Below are positions 35,285-44,676 of a stretch of 64,000 nucleotides of DNA, piece by piece. The DNA is from Clostridiaceae bacterium (lineage in GTDB: Bacteria; Bacillota; Clostridia; Oscillospirales; Acutalibacteraceae): NCBI GenBank assembly GCA_016293225.1, contig JAEDEQ010000001.1, positions 6,834 through 70,833 of the forward strand, read 5' to 3'. The position numbers and the translations under genes are program-made. Each line of letters opens with the position of its first letter. Position 1 is the first letter of the stretch. The notes under the pieces are model-generated. The model was not told the DNA's origin, did not search any database, and saw nothing but the letters and a program-made list of their open reading frames with translations.

Positions 35285-35908
35285 TCAGCCGAGCGCACAC
35301 AGCAAAAAGTCCTTGTTCCTTGCAAGCACCTCACGAAGCGACCAGACAATCTGCTGCGGATAAAACGGAAGATACGCCGTGACTCCGTAGGCTTCAATTC
35401 CGAGCTTGTTTGCAATGTAAAGCGCGCGGTACATATGGTAAGGCTGAGTGATTATTATTATTTTCTTTGCACCGAATTTGGTTTTGGCGTTATTAAGGCT
35501 TTCATAGGTTGAAAAGCCGTAATCGTCAATGGCGAGGTTTTCCTCCTTTACGCCGTTTTCAAGGCTGACTTTTTTCATTGCAGCAAGCTCGTTATAGCTT
35601 TCGCCGCTGTTGTCCCCTGTCAGAAGAAGCGACGCGCCGTTTTGCATATTAAAGACCTCGGCGCCCTTTTTCAGACGTTCGTAAAGCATATGTGACGGCT
35701 CACCGTCCTCCTTTACGCCGCAGCCGAGCACAAGAACGTAATCAACCTTGTCAAGGCGCGCAGCTTCCTGAGTACTGAGTATATTTTTCTTTTGAGAGAG
35801 TATGACATAAAAATTTACGCCGAGAACATAGCATCCGCAGAAAAGAAACATTATTAAGGCGGCCGCAAGAAGTTTCTTTGCGGTTTTCGGCAAGCTTCTC
35901 TTTTTCAT
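35285..35908 (-). CDS. DUF218/SanA-ElyC-YdcF family membrane protein
   Basis: A 207-residue protein with an N-terminal membrane helix (about 13-34) and an extracytoplasmic DUF218 domain. The domain shows VDYVLVLGCGVKEDGEPSHMLYERL, LLLTGDNSGESYNELAAMK, TYESLNNAK and IIITQPYHMYRALYIA, the standard motifs of SanA/YdcF proteins. Relatives affect envelope integrity and vancomycin sensitivity, but their reaction is not settled. AAAAGGA precedes the ATG, and a sigma-A promoter lies upstream. Confidence 0.9.
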   Translation of the reverse strand: MKKRSLPKTAKKLLAAALIMFLFCGCYVLGVNFYVILSQKKNILSTQEAARLDKVDYVLVLGCGVKEDGEPSHMLYERLKKGAEVFNMQNGASLLLTGDNSGESYNELAAMKKVSLENGVKEENLAIDDYGFSTYESLNNAKTKFGAKKIIIITQPYHMYRALYIANKLGIEAYGVTAYLPFYPQQIVWSLREVLARNKDFLLCALG

Positions 35909-35940
35909 TTTTAAACAGTCCTTTTCGTTTTTCTGGTTCT

Positions 35941-35968
35941 ATTATATCAGCGAAGTTTTTATATTCAA
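35941..35968 (-). promoter_or_regulatory. Promoter of the DUF218 gene pair
   Basis: On the minus strand, -35 TTGAAT (35968-35963), 16-bp spacer and -10 TATAAT (35946-35941). Confidence 0.75.
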
Positions 35969-36011
35969 CTGCATAAAGGAAATCGTAAGTTTGCCTTAAG
36001 GAAATCTTAAT

Positions 36012-36041
36012 AAAACAGCGGCAGACCGAACAGCCTGCCGC
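36012..36041 (-). terminator. Intrinsic terminator of prmA
   Basis: On the minus strand, GCGGCAG (36041-36035) pairs with CTGCCGC (36024-36018), followed by TGTTTTATT, 18 nt past the prmA stop. Confidence 0.8.
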
Positions 36042-36058
36042 AATTATTCATTGTTGTG

Positions 36059-36979
36059 TTATCTTTCGCACTCAAAGCAGACCCAGCCCTTATCGCTGCG
36101 GCGCGCTTTGATTTTAAAGCCGTACTCCTTGAAGGCGTTGACAACATCCTGCTCCTTTGTGTCAATGATGCCGCTTGTGATGAACACCGCGCCCTCTTTC
36201 ATGAAAGACGCCACGTCCTTGCAGAACATTATGATAACATCCGCAACGATATTTGCAACAACAACATCAAATTTTCCGCTGACCTTATCGGTCAGATTGC
36301 CCTCAAGGACGGTATATTCCGGCTCCTTGAAGCCGTTGACAAGGCCGTTCTCCTTTGCAGTCTTAACAGCGAGCGCGTCAATATCAACGCCGACAGCTTT
36401 TTTTGCGCCGAGAAGCAGCGACGCAACGGAAAGGATTCCGCTGCCGCAGCCGACATCCAGAACAGCGGTATCGGGAGTAATATATTCTTCAAGCGCTTCA
36501 AGGCAAAGGCGCGTAGTTTCATGCGTACCCGAGCCGAAAGCCAGACCCGGCTCAATGCTCAGAACGGTTCTTCCCTGAGCGTCGGCGTCCTCCCAGAGCG
36601 GACGGATGAGAAGCTTTTTTCCAACCGGCATTGAATGAAAATACTGCTTCCAGTTGTTCTCCCACTCCTCCTTTTTGCATTCGCTTGTTTCAATCTTGTT
36701 TTCAATGCCCTCGGCAGACAGCCTTTCGCGAAGAAAAGCGACCGCTTCAAGCGGATTTTCCTCCGGCGAAATGTAGACATGAACAAAGGCGCGGCTTCTG
36801 TCCTTTTTCAAAAGCTCCTCGTCAATCAGGTCAATGTGGGCAATTTCCCACGCCTGTTCTTCAAGATCGCGGTAATCTTCAATATATATTCCGTAGGGTA
36901 CGACCATTGTTGCAATATCGCCCGCCCTGTCAACGTCCTCGGCTCTGACGCCGATTTTTACTTCTGTCCATTCGCTCAT
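36059..36979 (-). CDS. prmA: Ribosomal protein L11 methyltransferase
   Basis: PrmA trimethylates ribosomal protein L11. The 306 residues have an N-terminal substrate-recognition domain (about 1-110), a linker (NWKQYFHSMPVGKKLLIRPLWED) and a catalytic domain. The latter shows the PrmA signature IEPGLAFGSGTHETTRLCLEAL near residue 165, the S-adenosylmethionine loop LDVGCGSGILSV and VANIVADVI. GGAGGT precedes the ATG at 36979. The start overlaps the end of the GH13 gene by 4 nt, so the two are coupled, an unusual partner for prmA, which more often sits with dnaJ or rsmE. Confidence 0.96.
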   Translation of the reverse strand: MSEWTEVKIGVRAEDVDRAGDIATMVVPYGIYIEDYRDLEEQAWEIAHIDLIDEELLKKDRSRAFVHVYISPEENPLEAVAFLRERLSAEGIENKIETSECKKEEWENNWKQYFHSMPVGKKLLIRPLWEDADAQGRTVLSIEPGLAFGSGTHETTRLCLEALEEYITPDTAVLDVGCGSGILSVASLLLGAKKAVGVDIDALAVKTAKENGLVNGFKEPEYTVLEGNLTDKVSGKFDVVVANIVADVIIMFCKDVASFMKEGAVFITSGIIDTKEQDVVNAFKEYGFKIKARRSDKGWVCFECER

Positions 36980-38847
36980 TTGCCTGTTACCTCCGTTTTC
37001 AATATCGCCGCCGAAAGAGCCGGAAGATGCACTGCTCCGTTTTTGACCTTTTCGCCCAAAAGAGACTTCGCGGTTTTCCATTCCTCGGGAAGATAATAGT
37101 CTATATCATGTTCGTTTCGATTGACAACAACAAAAATTCTGTCCGTTTCGTCCTGCCGTGTAAAGGCAAGGCAGGAAAGCATTTCCGAAACGGTGAAATA
37201 CGTTCCCTCTTTCAGGCAATGACAGCTTCTGCGGATTTCTCCAAGCTTTTTGTAATATGAAAGCAAATCTTCGTTTTCATTGTCCCAGGGATAGCAGACG
37301 CGGTTGAACGGGTCCTTATAGCCCTGCATTCCGGCCTCATCGCCGTAATAGAGCGACGGTACGCCCGGGAGCGTATACTGAATTGCGGCGGCAAGCTTCA
37401 AAAGCCTGACCCCGTTTTCGTACTGCTCAACGGAAAGCGCGCGTCCGCTTTGCCAGAAGCGGTCGCGTCCCTCGCAGCTTTCGCCCGCAAGCGCGGTAAT
37501 CGCCCTCATGGTGTCATGCGTTCCGATATGGTTCATCAGAACGTCAACAACGCATTTCGGATAGTTTTCAAGCACGGTGAGTATCTTTTCCGAAAAGCCC
37601 TCAACAATTCCGCTTCTGATAAAGCTCAGAATTGCTTCGGAAAACGGGTAGTTCATCACGGAATCAAGCTGGGCGCCCTGAAGATAGCGCCGTCTGCTGC
37701 CGTAGCTGCACTTGTTTGACGCGTCCTCCCAGACCTCGCCGAGAATGAGCGCGTCGCTTTTTTCCGTTTTTACCGCCTTGCGAAACTCATCAAGAAACTT
37801 ATCCGGCAGTTCGTCCGCAACGTCAAGCCGCCAGCCGCGCACGCCTGCCTTGAGCCAGCGCCTTGCAACGCCGTTTTTGCCCGTGATGAAGTTTATGAAG
37901 CTTTCGTTCTCCTCATTGACCTCGGGGAGCGTTTCAAAATTCCACCAGCACCTGTAATCATACGGCCACGCGCGGAAAGTGTACCAGCTGAAAAACGGCG
38001 ACTGCTCTGACTGATAGGCGCCGACGGTGTCGTATCTTCCGCGGCGGTTAAAATACCGGCTGTCATCTCCGGTATGGCTGAAAACGCCGTCAAGGATTAT
38101 TGAAATGTCAAGCTCCTTTGCCTTGGCGCAAAGCTCTTTGAGGTCCTGCTGTGTTCCGAGTACGCTGTCAATTTTTTCATAGTCGGACGTGTCATAGCGG
38201 TGGTTGCTCTGCGCCTCAAAAATCGGATTGAGATATATGCAGCCGACTGAGAGACTTTTCAGGTACGGCAGTTTTTCTTTAATACCGTCAAGGTCGCCGC
38301 AGAAGTAATCGTTGTTGAGAACCTTTCCGTATTCATTAGGCCGCCAGCAGGGTTCGCCGCCCCAGTCCGAGCGAAGCACACGGTCAGAGGGAACATTTTC
38401 CTTTTCCTTGCCCGAAAAATAAAAACGATCGGGAAAAATCTGATAGATTATACTTCCCTTGAGCCATTCGGGCGTTTCAAAGTCTTTTGAAAAAACCGTA
38501 AGCTGAAAATCATTCTTTCCGCCGCTGAGTACGCCGCAGGAGCCTTCGTTTTTCCTTATCGCCGTTTTGCCCCAGGCGGTTGCATACTCAAAGTGATAAA
38601 AATAAAGCCCCGTTTCGTTTTGAATGTAATCAAGGCACCACCATTCCTCGCCCTCGCCCTGCATTGAGAGCCAGAAGAACGGAATGCGACTTTCACCTGC
38701 GCCGTCCTTTTTAATAACGAGCTCAACGCCGCTGCACGAAAGCGAACGCGGAAGAACAATTTTGAATGTAATTTTTTCACCCTGCTTCACTGCGCCGAAC
38801 GGCGTTTTATGAAGCGGGCTGCGCGAATTATAGGGTATATATTCCAT
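36976..38847 (-). CDS. Alpha-glycosidase of the GH13 neopullulanase/cyclomaltodextrinase group
   Basis: A 623-residue cytoplasmic enzyme expected to hydrolyse alpha-glucans, cyclodextrins or pullulan fragments. An N-terminal CBM34-like beta domain (about 1-125) precedes the barrel with conserved regions DGVFSHTGDD, GWRLDVADELP (nucleophile Asp342), LGEVWEDAS (acid Glu371) and NHIGTHDTMR (transition-state stabiliser Asp445). The stretch GDLDGIKEKLPYLKSLSV is typical of the neopullulanase subfamily. There is no signal peptide. AAAGGAAG precedes the ATG. It overlaps prmA by 4 nt. Confidence 0.92.
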   Translation of the reverse strand: MEYIPYNSRSPLHKTPFGAVKQGEKITFKIVLPRSLSCSGVELVIKKDGAGESRIPFFWLSMQGEGEEWWCLDYIQNETGLYFYHFEYATAWGKTAIRKNEGSCGVLSGGKNDFQLTVFSKDFETPEWLKGSIIYQIFPDRFYFSGKEKENVPSDRVLRSDWGGEPCWRPNEYGKVLNNDYFCGDLDGIKEKLPYLKSLSVGCIYLNPIFEAQSNHRYDTSDYEKIDSVLGTQQDLKELCAKAKELDISIILDGVFSHTGDDSRYFNRRGRYDTVGAYQSEQSPFFSWYTFRAWPYDYRCWWNFETLPEVNEENESFINFITGKNGVARRWLKAGVRGWRLDVADELPDKFLDEFRKAVKTEKSDALILGEVWEDASNKCSYGSRRRYLQGAQLDSVMNYPFSEAILSFIRSGIVEGFSEKILTVLENYPKCVVDVLMNHIGTHDTMRAITALAGESCEGRDRFWQSGRALSVEQYENGVRLLKLAAAIQYTLPGVPSLYYGDEAGMQGYKDPFNRVCYPWDNENEDLLSYYKKLGEIRRSCHCLKEGTYFTVSEMLSCLAFTRQDETDRIFVVVNRNEHDIDYYLPEEWKTAKSLLGEKVKNGAVHLPALSAAILKTEVTGK

Positions 38848-38934
38848 AAAGACTTCCTTTGAATCATGATTCGCCCCAAACGGGCATAGGATATATCAGA
38901 TAACTGCTGATTAACTGATAAAGGTGGACTGAAT

Positions 38935-39450
38935 ATGTTTTATGTTTCGGTAAAATCGTCAAGTCTTAAAACCGTTGCGCTCATTGCGGCGGTTGCGGTC
39001 CTTGCAACGATAGGCGGAGTCTACGCCGTGAAAAAGAGCAAAAGCACCCCCGTTTCAAGCATGAACGGAATCGTTTATAAGGCGGAAACGGCCGAGGAGC
39101 GGCTCTCCTTCCTTTCGCAGTTCGGCTGGGAGGTTGAGGAAGAACCTGCCGAGGTCAAGGAGGTTGTCATTCCCGAAGAATTTGACGATGTTTATAATCA
39201 GTACAATGTTATTCAGAAAGAGCAGAAGCTCGATCTTGAAAAATACAAGGGCGCGCGTGTCAAATGTTGGTCATACAACGTCAAAAACTATCCCGGCTAT
39301 GAAAACAGCGAGGGGGTTATCAGAGCAAACCTGCTTGTTTACGGCGGAGTTGTTATCGGCGGAGACATCTCAAGCATAGAGCTTTCCGGCTTTATGCACA
39401 CCTTTGATTTTCCGCAGGATAAGGCGAATGAAAGCAGCACCGCGGCTTAA
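38935..39450 (+). CDS. DUF4830-like membrane-anchored protein
   Basis: A 171-residue protein with an N-terminal signal anchor (residues 11-31, LKTVALIAAVAVLATIGGVYAV) and an extracytoplasmic domain resembling DUF4830. That domain shows AETAEERLSFLSQFGWEVEEEPAEVKEVVIP, DDVYNQYNVIQKEQKLDLEKYKGARVKCWSY and NLLVYGGVVIGGDISSIELSGFMHTF. DUF4830 proteins are common in spore-forming clostridia and their function is not known. AAAGGTGG lies about 10 nt before the ATG. It converges with hflX, overlapping it by 4 nt at the stops. Confidence 0.85.
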   Translation: MFYVSVKSSSLKTVALIAAVAVLATIGGVYAVKKSKSTPVSSMNGIVYKAETAEERLSFLSQFGWEVEEEPAEVKEVVIPEEFDDVYNQYNVIQKEQKLDLEKYKGARVKCWSYNVKNYPGYENSEGVIRANLLVYGGVVIGGDISSIELSGFMHTFDFPQDKANESSTAA

Positions 39451-40697
39451 TCAATTATCCAGTCCTTATATTCATCAAGAAGCGACATCTCAACCGTGGC
39501 ACGCATGAAAAGTCCGTCCTCGCGATACTCCTCCTCATGCACCACGCCCTCGTCCCGTATTCTTGCCGCTGCCGCGCCGTTTTTGAACGGAATCAGCAGC
39601 GAGGCGGTTTTGCGCGTTTGCGGCAGCTCCTTCTGGATTGCGGCAAGCAGTTCGTCAAAGCCGCGCTCGCAGAGCGCCGAGATGAGAACCGTCTTTCCGA
39701 ACGTGGGCATTGAATAAATGTTGCCGACAAGGTCGCATTTATTCATGACGGAGACTACCGGAGTTGAAGCACAGCCCAGCTCGTCAAGAAGCTTTTTCGT
39801 CACTTCAAGATGCTCCGAGCAGTGCTCGTCCGAAGCGTCGCAGACATTGAGGATAACGGAAGCCTGAGCAGCCTCCTCAAGCGTTGATTTGAATGCTTCA
39901 ACAAGCTTGTGCGGCAATCTGCGGATAAGACCTACAGTGTCAACAAGCATGACCTTGCGTCCGTCGGGCAGAGTCAGCGCGCGCGAAGTCGGGTCAAGCG
40001 TTGCAAAAAGCTTATCCTCCGCCAGAACGCCTGCCTTTGTCAGCGCATTCATGAGCGTTGATTTTCCTGCATTGGTATAGCCGACTATTGCGACGGTCTG
40101 AACGCCGTCCTTCCTGCGCCGCCGTCTTAAAAGATCGCGGCGCTTTTCAAGTTCACGAAGCTGTTCTTCAAGCTTCTGAATGCGCCTGTTGATGTGTCTG
40201 CGGTCGCTTTCAAGCTTGCTTTCGCCCGGACCTCTTGTTCCGATTCCGCCGCCAAGACGCGACAGCGACTGACCCTGACCCGCAAGGCGCGGCAGGGAAT
40301 ATTTCAGCTGAGCCAGCTCAACCTGAAGCTTGCCCTCGCCCGTTCTTGCCCTTGCGGCAAAGATGTCGAGAATGAGCATTGTTCGGTCAATCACGCGTAC
40401 CCCGGTAAGCTTTTCAAGGTTGCGTTGCTGCGACGGAGTAAGCTCGCTGTCAAAAATCAGCAGATCCACGTCCTGCGCAGAGCAGAAAGCAATAATTTCC
40501 GCAAGCTTTCCGGCGCCGACAAAGGTGGCGGCTTCGGGTCTTTCCCTTTTCTGAATCAGCTTTCCGAGTACCTCGGCGCCCGCCGTGTGCGCAAGCTCCT
40601 CAAGCTCGTCAATGGAAACCTCGGCGTCAAATTCGCCCGTATCAACGGAAACAAGCAAGGCTTTTTCCTTTTCCCGTTTATTTTCATACATTTCCAC
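39447..40697 (-). CDS. hflX: Ribosome-associated GTPase HflX
   Basis: HflX splits stalled or heat-damaged 70S ribosomes. The 416 residues show an N-terminal HflX domain (about 10-185, including the glycine-rich loop GGIGTRGPGESKLESDRR) and a GTPase domain with G1 GYTNAGKST, G3 DTVGLIRRLPHKLVEAF and G4 NKCD. A short C-terminal domain follows. Translation begins at a GTG (40697) with AAGGAGG 8 nt before it; an ATG two codons in is too far from the site. Its 3' end overlaps the convergent DUF4830 gene by 4 nt. Confidence 0.96.
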   Translation of the reverse strand: MEMYENKREKEKALLVSVDTGEFDAEVSIDELEELAHTAGAEVLGKLIQKRERPEAATFVGAGKLAEIIAFCSAQDVDLLIFDSELTPSQQRNLEKLTGVRVIDRTMLILDIFAARARTGEGKLQVELAQLKYSLPRLAGQGQSLSRLGGGIGTRGPGESKLESDRRHINRRIQKLEEQLRELEKRRDLLRRRRRKDGVQTVAIVGYTNAGKSTLMNALTKAGVLAEDKLFATLDPTSRALTLPDGRKVMLVDTVGLIRRLPHKLVEAFKSTLEEAAQASVILNVCDASDEHCSEHLEVTKKLLDELGCASTPVVSVMNKCDLVGNIYSMPTFGKTVLISALCERGFDELLAAIQKELPQTRKTASLLIPFKNGAAAARIRDEGVVHEEEYREDGLFMRATVEMSLLDEYKDWIID

Positions 40698-40733
40698 GGC
40701 TGCCGCCTCCTTCGATTGTATTATATGAGTATT

Positions 40734-41798
40734 TTATAAAATTAGCAGCTCTTTCGGACATTCGGTAAGGTTAATAAAGCCGTCTTCGGTAACATACAGC
40801 ATATCTTCAATCCGGACGCCGAATTCGCCCGGAATATAAATTCCCGGTTCGATTGTGATGATGTGACCGGCCTCAAGCACGGTACTGCTGCGCGGTGAAA
40901 CGCTCGGAAATTCATGAATTTCAACTCCGACTCCGTGTCCGAGACCGTGACCGAAGTATTCGCCATAGCCTTTTTCGGCAATTATATCTCTTGCGACTTT
41001 GTCAATATCGGAGCACTTTTTTCCGGCGCAGACCGCGTCAATGGCGGTTTTCTGAGCTCTGAGAACCGTTTCATAAACATCGCGCTGCTTATCGGAAACC
41101 GCGCCGACAGCAAAGGTCCTTGTCATGTCACTGTGATAATCCTTATAGACCGCGCCGAAGTCAAAGGTGATGAAATCTCCGCTTTCAATTTTTTTATCAC
41201 CCGGTATACCGTGAGGCATTGAGCCGTTTTTTCCGGAAACGGCGATGGTCTCAAACGAAAGAGCCTGAGCGCCGAGCTTCAGCATTGTATAATCAAGCTC
41301 AAGAGACAGCTCGCGTTCAACCGCTCCGACCCTTATCTTGGGCAGGAGCATTTCAAGGGCTTTTTCCGCAATGCGCTGGGCTTCAATAATCTTCCTGCAC
41401 TCCTCCTCGCTCTTAACGGCGCGCAGAAGATCAATTTCACCGTCAAGCTTTTCGGTTTCAAAATCAACGGACGAAAGCTCCTTTTTAAGCTCATTGAGTC
41501 TTTTTACGGTTGTTCTTGCGCCCTCAACCGAAAGAGTCTTTATTGAAAGCTCGTTAACAAGCGGAACGAGAGATTTTTTGAAGTTTTCAAAAAGAAGAAC
41601 GCCGTCAACGGTTTTTATCGTTTTGCGTGCAGCCTCAATGTATCGGCTGTCGGTGAGGAAAAACGCATTCTCTCCCGTTACGAGAAGATAACCGTTTGTT
41701 GAAGAAAACGACGTGAAATAACGCACATTATCCTCACTCATAATAAGAGCGGCGGCGTCGCGTTCGCGAAGCATGTATTTGAGTTTTTCAATTGACAT
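40734..41798 (-). CDS. pepP: M24 family Xaa-Pro aminopeptidase
   Basis: A 354-residue cytoplasmic metallopeptidase removing N-terminal residues before proline. It has a creatinase-like N-terminal domain (1 to about 125) and a pita-bread catalytic domain. Metal ligands are visible in FDFGAVYKDYHSDMTRTF (two Asp), GHGLGHGVGVEIHEFP (His), TIEPGIYIP (Glu) and GVRIEDMLYV (Glu). The ATG at 41798 has AAAGG upstream. A longer frame to 41912 runs back through the rpsU terminator region and is rejected. Confidence 0.94.
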   Translation of the reverse strand: MSIEKLKYMLRERDAAALIMSEDNVRYFTSFSSTNGYLLVTGENAFFLTDSRYIEAARKTIKTVDGVLLFENFKKSLVPLVNELSIKTLSVEGARTTVKRLNELKKELSSVDFETEKLDGEIDLLRAVKSEEECRKIIEAQRIAEKALEMLLPKIRVGAVERELSLELDYTMLKLGAQALSFETIAVSGKNGSMPHGIPGDKKIESGDFITFDFGAVYKDYHSDMTRTFAVGAVSDKQRDVYETVLRAQKTAIDAVCAGKKCSDIDKVARDIIAEKGYGEYFGHGLGHGVGVEIHEFPSVSPRSSTVLEAGHIITIEPGIYIPGEFGVRIEDMLYVTEDGFINLTECPKELLIL

Positions 41799-41890
41799 AT
41801 AAACACAGCCTTTCATAAAAGCATGTCTGCACGGCTCTGCAAAAATGAAACAACTTTGCGCAGACCGCAGGGAGAGGGCATTCCACAACA

Positions 41891-41918
41891 AAAACGGGCA
41901 ATGGAAAACCATTGCCCG
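41891..41918 (-). terminator. Intrinsic terminator of rpsU
   Basis: On the minus strand, CGGGCAATGG pairs with CCATTGCCCG (arms 41918-41909 and 41904-41895, TTTT loop), followed by TTTTTG (41894 on). Confidence 0.88.
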
Positions 41919-41931
41919 CCCAATTGTTGGT

Positions 41932-42108
41932 TTACTTGTATTTACGCTTACGAGCAGCCTCAGACTTCTTTTTTCTTGCTACGGAAGGCTTTTCATAATG
42001 TTCTCTTTTGCGAACTTCCTGAATGATTCCGTCGCGCGAGGTCTGTCTTTTAAAACGTCTCAGAGCGCTGTCAAGAGATTCGTTTTCTTTAACTTTAACC
42101 TGACTCAT
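41932..42108 (-). CDS. rpsU: 30S ribosomal protein S21
   Basis: S21 is a small basic protein of the 30S platform. The frame encodes 58 residues starting [20 protein letters not shown], with [19 protein letters not shown] in the middle and a Lys/Arg-rich end ([13 protein letters not shown]), the standard Firmicutes S21. GGAGGG precedes the ATG. It is a single-gene unit with a consensus promoter and strong terminator. Confidence 0.98.
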   Translation of the reverse strand: MSQVKVKENESLDSALRRFKRQTSRDGIIQEVRKREHYEKPSVARKKKSEAARKRKYK

Positions 42109-42169
42109 CTATAATTCCCTCCCTCCGCCTGTTTAGCAGGGGTATATTTCCACTTAGGATACGCCAAAT

Positions 42170-42198
42170 ATTATACAATAACATTTTCAGCTTGTCAA
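42170..42198 (-). promoter_or_regulatory. Sigma-A promoter of rpsU
   Basis: On the minus strand, -35 TTGACA (42198-42193) and -10 TATAAT (42175-42170) with a 17-bp spacer, both perfect consensus. Confidence 0.88.
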
Positions 42199-42250
42199 GT
42201 GTTTATTTGCAATAATACAAGGCATTTGGTGTATTTTTTCGGCAGCGATA

Positions 42251-44656
42251 TTATTTTGCAACGATATTGACAAGTCTTCCCTTAACATAAAGCTCTTTGA
42301 TAATGTTCCTGCCCTCAATTTCCGCAGCAACCTTTTCTTCCTTTTTTGCAAGGGCAATTGCGTCTTTCTCAGAGATATCGGCAGGAACGCTGATTCTGCC
42401 CCTGAGCTTACCGTTGACCTGAACGGCAATTTCAACGGTATCGTCGGCACACTTTGACTCGTCAAAGGACGGCCATTCGCTGACGGCGAGCATTGAACCG
42501 AGCGAAAGCAGCTCGTTAATCTCCTCCGTAACGTGCGGAGCAAAGGGATTGAGAAGCAGCAGGAAAGTGCGAAGCTCGTCCCTTGTTATTGAGCCTGCGG
42601 CATAAATTTCATTAAGCAGAGTCATCATTGCGGCAATGGCGGTGTTGAACTTGAGACCTTCAATATCGCTCGAAACCTTTTTGATTGTCTTATGGAACGA
42701 GCTTTCAAGCTTTTTTGAAAAGCCCGTTTTGTCGCTTACGATATCCTGAAGACCCCAGACTCTGTCAATAAAGCGCTTGCAGCCCTTTACGCTGTTTTCC
42801 GACCACGGAGCAGCTTTTTCGTAGTCGCCCATGAAGAGGACGTATGTACGAAGAACGTCTGCGCCGAACTCGTCAACAACATCGTTCGGGTCAACAACGT
42901 TGCCCTTGGATTTTGACATTTTGTCTCCGTCGGGGCCGAGAATAAGACCCTGAGCAGTACGCTTTGCATAGGGCTCGGGGAACGGAACCTCGCCGATATC
43001 ATAAAGGAACCTGTGCCAGAAGCGCGAATAAATCAGGTGGCGCGTTACGTGCTCCATACCGCCGTTGTACCAGTCAACGGGACCCCAGTAGCGCATTTTA
43101 TCCATATCGGCAAAGCATTCGCTGTTGTGCGGATCAATGTAACGCAAAAAGTACCACGAAGAGCCTGCCCACTGAGGCATTGTGTCCGTCTCGCGGCGTG
43201 CCTTTGAGCCGCATTTTGGACAGGTGCAGTTGACAAAGGACTCAATCTTTGCAAGCGGGCTTTCTCCGTCCGAGCCGGGCTTGAAGTCCTGAACCTCGGG
43301 AAGCTTCAGCGGAAGCTCGTCATAAGGAACGGGTACCATTCCGCACTTTTCGCAGTATACAATGGGAATAGGCTCGCCCCAGTAACGCTGGCGGTTGAAC
43401 GCCCAGTCTTTCATCTTGTACTGAACGCCTTTTTCGCCGACACCCTTTTCCGTGAGGAAGCAGAGCATTTTTTCAATCGCTTCCTCCTTATGCTTGCAGC
43501 CGTTAAGGAAGCCGGAATTGACAACCTCTCCCTCGCCGGTATAAGCCTTTTCGTTTATGTCTCCGCCTTTGATGACTTCAATTATATCAACGCCGAACTT
43601 CTTTGCAAAGTCATAGTCGCGCTGATCGTGAGCCGGAACGGCCATGATTGCACCGGTACCGTAGCCCATCATGACGTAGTCGGAAATAAAGACGGGAATC
43701 TCCTTTCCGTTAACGGGATTGATTGCCGAAAAGCCGTCAAGGCGAACGCCTGTTTTGTCCTTGACAAGCTGAGTCCTTTCAAATTCGGTCTTTTTGGCGC
43801 ATTCAGCCCTGTAAGCTTCAACTGCGTCAAAATTTTTGATGCGGTCTTTATACTTATCGAGGAGCGGATGCTCCGGAGCCATAACCATGAACGTTACGCC
43901 GAAAAGAGTGTCCGGACGGGTGGTGTAAATCCTGAAGCTTTCGTCAATATCCTTAAGCTTGAAGACAACGAACGCACCGGTCGATTTTCCAATCCAGTTT
44001 TCCTGCTGAAGGCGAATATTGGGAAGAAAGTCAACATGGTTAAGACCCTCAAGCAGCTTATCGGCATATTCCGTTATGCGAAGATACCAGACATCCTTGG
44101 ACTTCTGAACAATTTCGCTGTGGCAGATGTCGCACTTGCCGCCCTGTGAATCCTCGTTGGAAAGGACAACCTTGCACGACGGGCAGTAGTTGACAAGCGT
44201 CTTATCCCTGAAAGCGAGTCCATGCTCAAACATTTTGAGGAAAATCCACTGGGTCCACTTGTAATACTCCTCCTGAGTGGTGTCGATAACTCTTGTCCAG
44301 TCAAAGGAGAAGCCCACCCTTTTAAGCTGGCTTGAAAACTTTTCAATGTTCATATCCGTAACCTTGCGCGGATGAATGCCGGTTTTTATCGCATAGTTCT
44401 CCGTCGGAAGACCGTAGGCGTCAAAGCCTATCGGGAAAAGGACGTTATAGCCCTCCATTCTGCGCTTTCTTGAGATTACCTCAAGGCCGGAATAAGCCTT
44501 GATATGACCGACGTGCATTCCTGCTCCGCTGGGATAGGGAAACTCAACAAGACCGTAGAACTTTTTCTTGTCGGAATTATCCTGCGCGTGGAAAACGCCG
44601 CAGTCCTCCCATTTTTCCTGCCACTTTTTCTCTGTCTTTTTAAAGTTGTAGTTCAA
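42251..44656 (-). CDS. leuS: Leucyl-tRNA synthetase
   Basis: A class I synthetase of 801 residues charging tRNA-Leu. It shows the HIGH-region PYPSGAGMHVGH near residue 40, a CP1 editing domain (about 220-410, with TTRPDTLFGVTFM and the MGYGTGAIMAVPAHDQRDYDFA region), a CxxC zinc-type module (CPKCGSKARRETDTMPQW) and KMSKSKGNV near residue 575. The anticodon-binding and C-terminal domains follow. I place the start at the TTG (44656), after CGGAG, giving MNYNFKKTEKKW; a GTG three codons upstream is too close to the site. It ends the rsfS-side operon and has no T-box leader. Confidence 0.97.
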   Translation of the reverse strand: MNYNFKKTEKKWQEKWEDCGVFHAQDNSDKKKFYGLVEFPYPSGAGMHVGHIKAYSGLEVISRKRRMEGYNVLFPIGFDAYGLPTENYAIKTGIHPRKVTDMNIEKFSSQLKRVGFSFDWTRVIDTTQEEYYKWTQWIFLKMFEHGLAFRDKTLVNYCPSCKVVLSNEDSQGGKCDICHSEIVQKSKDVWYLRITEYADKLLEGLNHVDFLPNIRLQQENWIGKSTGAFVVFKLKDIDESFRIYTTRPDTLFGVTFMVMAPEHPLLDKYKDRIKNFDAVEAYRAECAKKTEFERTQLVKDKTGVRLDGFSAINPVNGKEIPVFISDYVMMGYGTGAIMAVPAHDQRDYDFAKKFGVDIIEVIKGGDINEKAYTGEGEVVNSGFLNGCKHKEEAIEKMLCFLTEKGVGEKGVQYKMKDWAFNRQRYWGEPIPIVYCEKCGMVPVPYDELPLKLPEVQDFKPGSDGESPLAKIESFVNCTCPKCGSKARRETDTMPQWAGSSWYFLRYIDPHNSECFADMDKMRYWGPVDWYNGGMEHVTRHLIYSRFWHRFLYDIGEVPFPEPYAKRTAQGLILGPDGDKMSKSKGNVVDPNDVVDEFGADVLRTYVLFMGDYEKAAPWSENSVKGCKRFIDRVWGLQDIVSDKTGFSKKLESSFHKTIKKVSSDIEGLKFNTAIAAMMTLLNEIYAAGSITRDELRTFLLLLNPFAPHVTEEINELLSLGSMLAVSEWPSFDESKCADDTVEIAVQVNGKLRGRISVPADISEKDAIALAKKEEKVAAEIEGRNIIKELYVKGRLVNIVAK

Positions 44657-44676
44657 GTTTATCACTCCGTATATTT

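Noticed and set aside
41799..41912. N-terminal extension of the M24 aminopeptidase by 38 codons
   Set aside because: It would run through the rpsU terminator hairpin and has no similarity to the family. The ATG at 41798 has a ribosome-binding site.
44657..44676. T-box leader before leuS
   Set aside because: leuS starts 20 nt after rsfS, with no room for a T-box and no specifier-loop or T-box motif seen.
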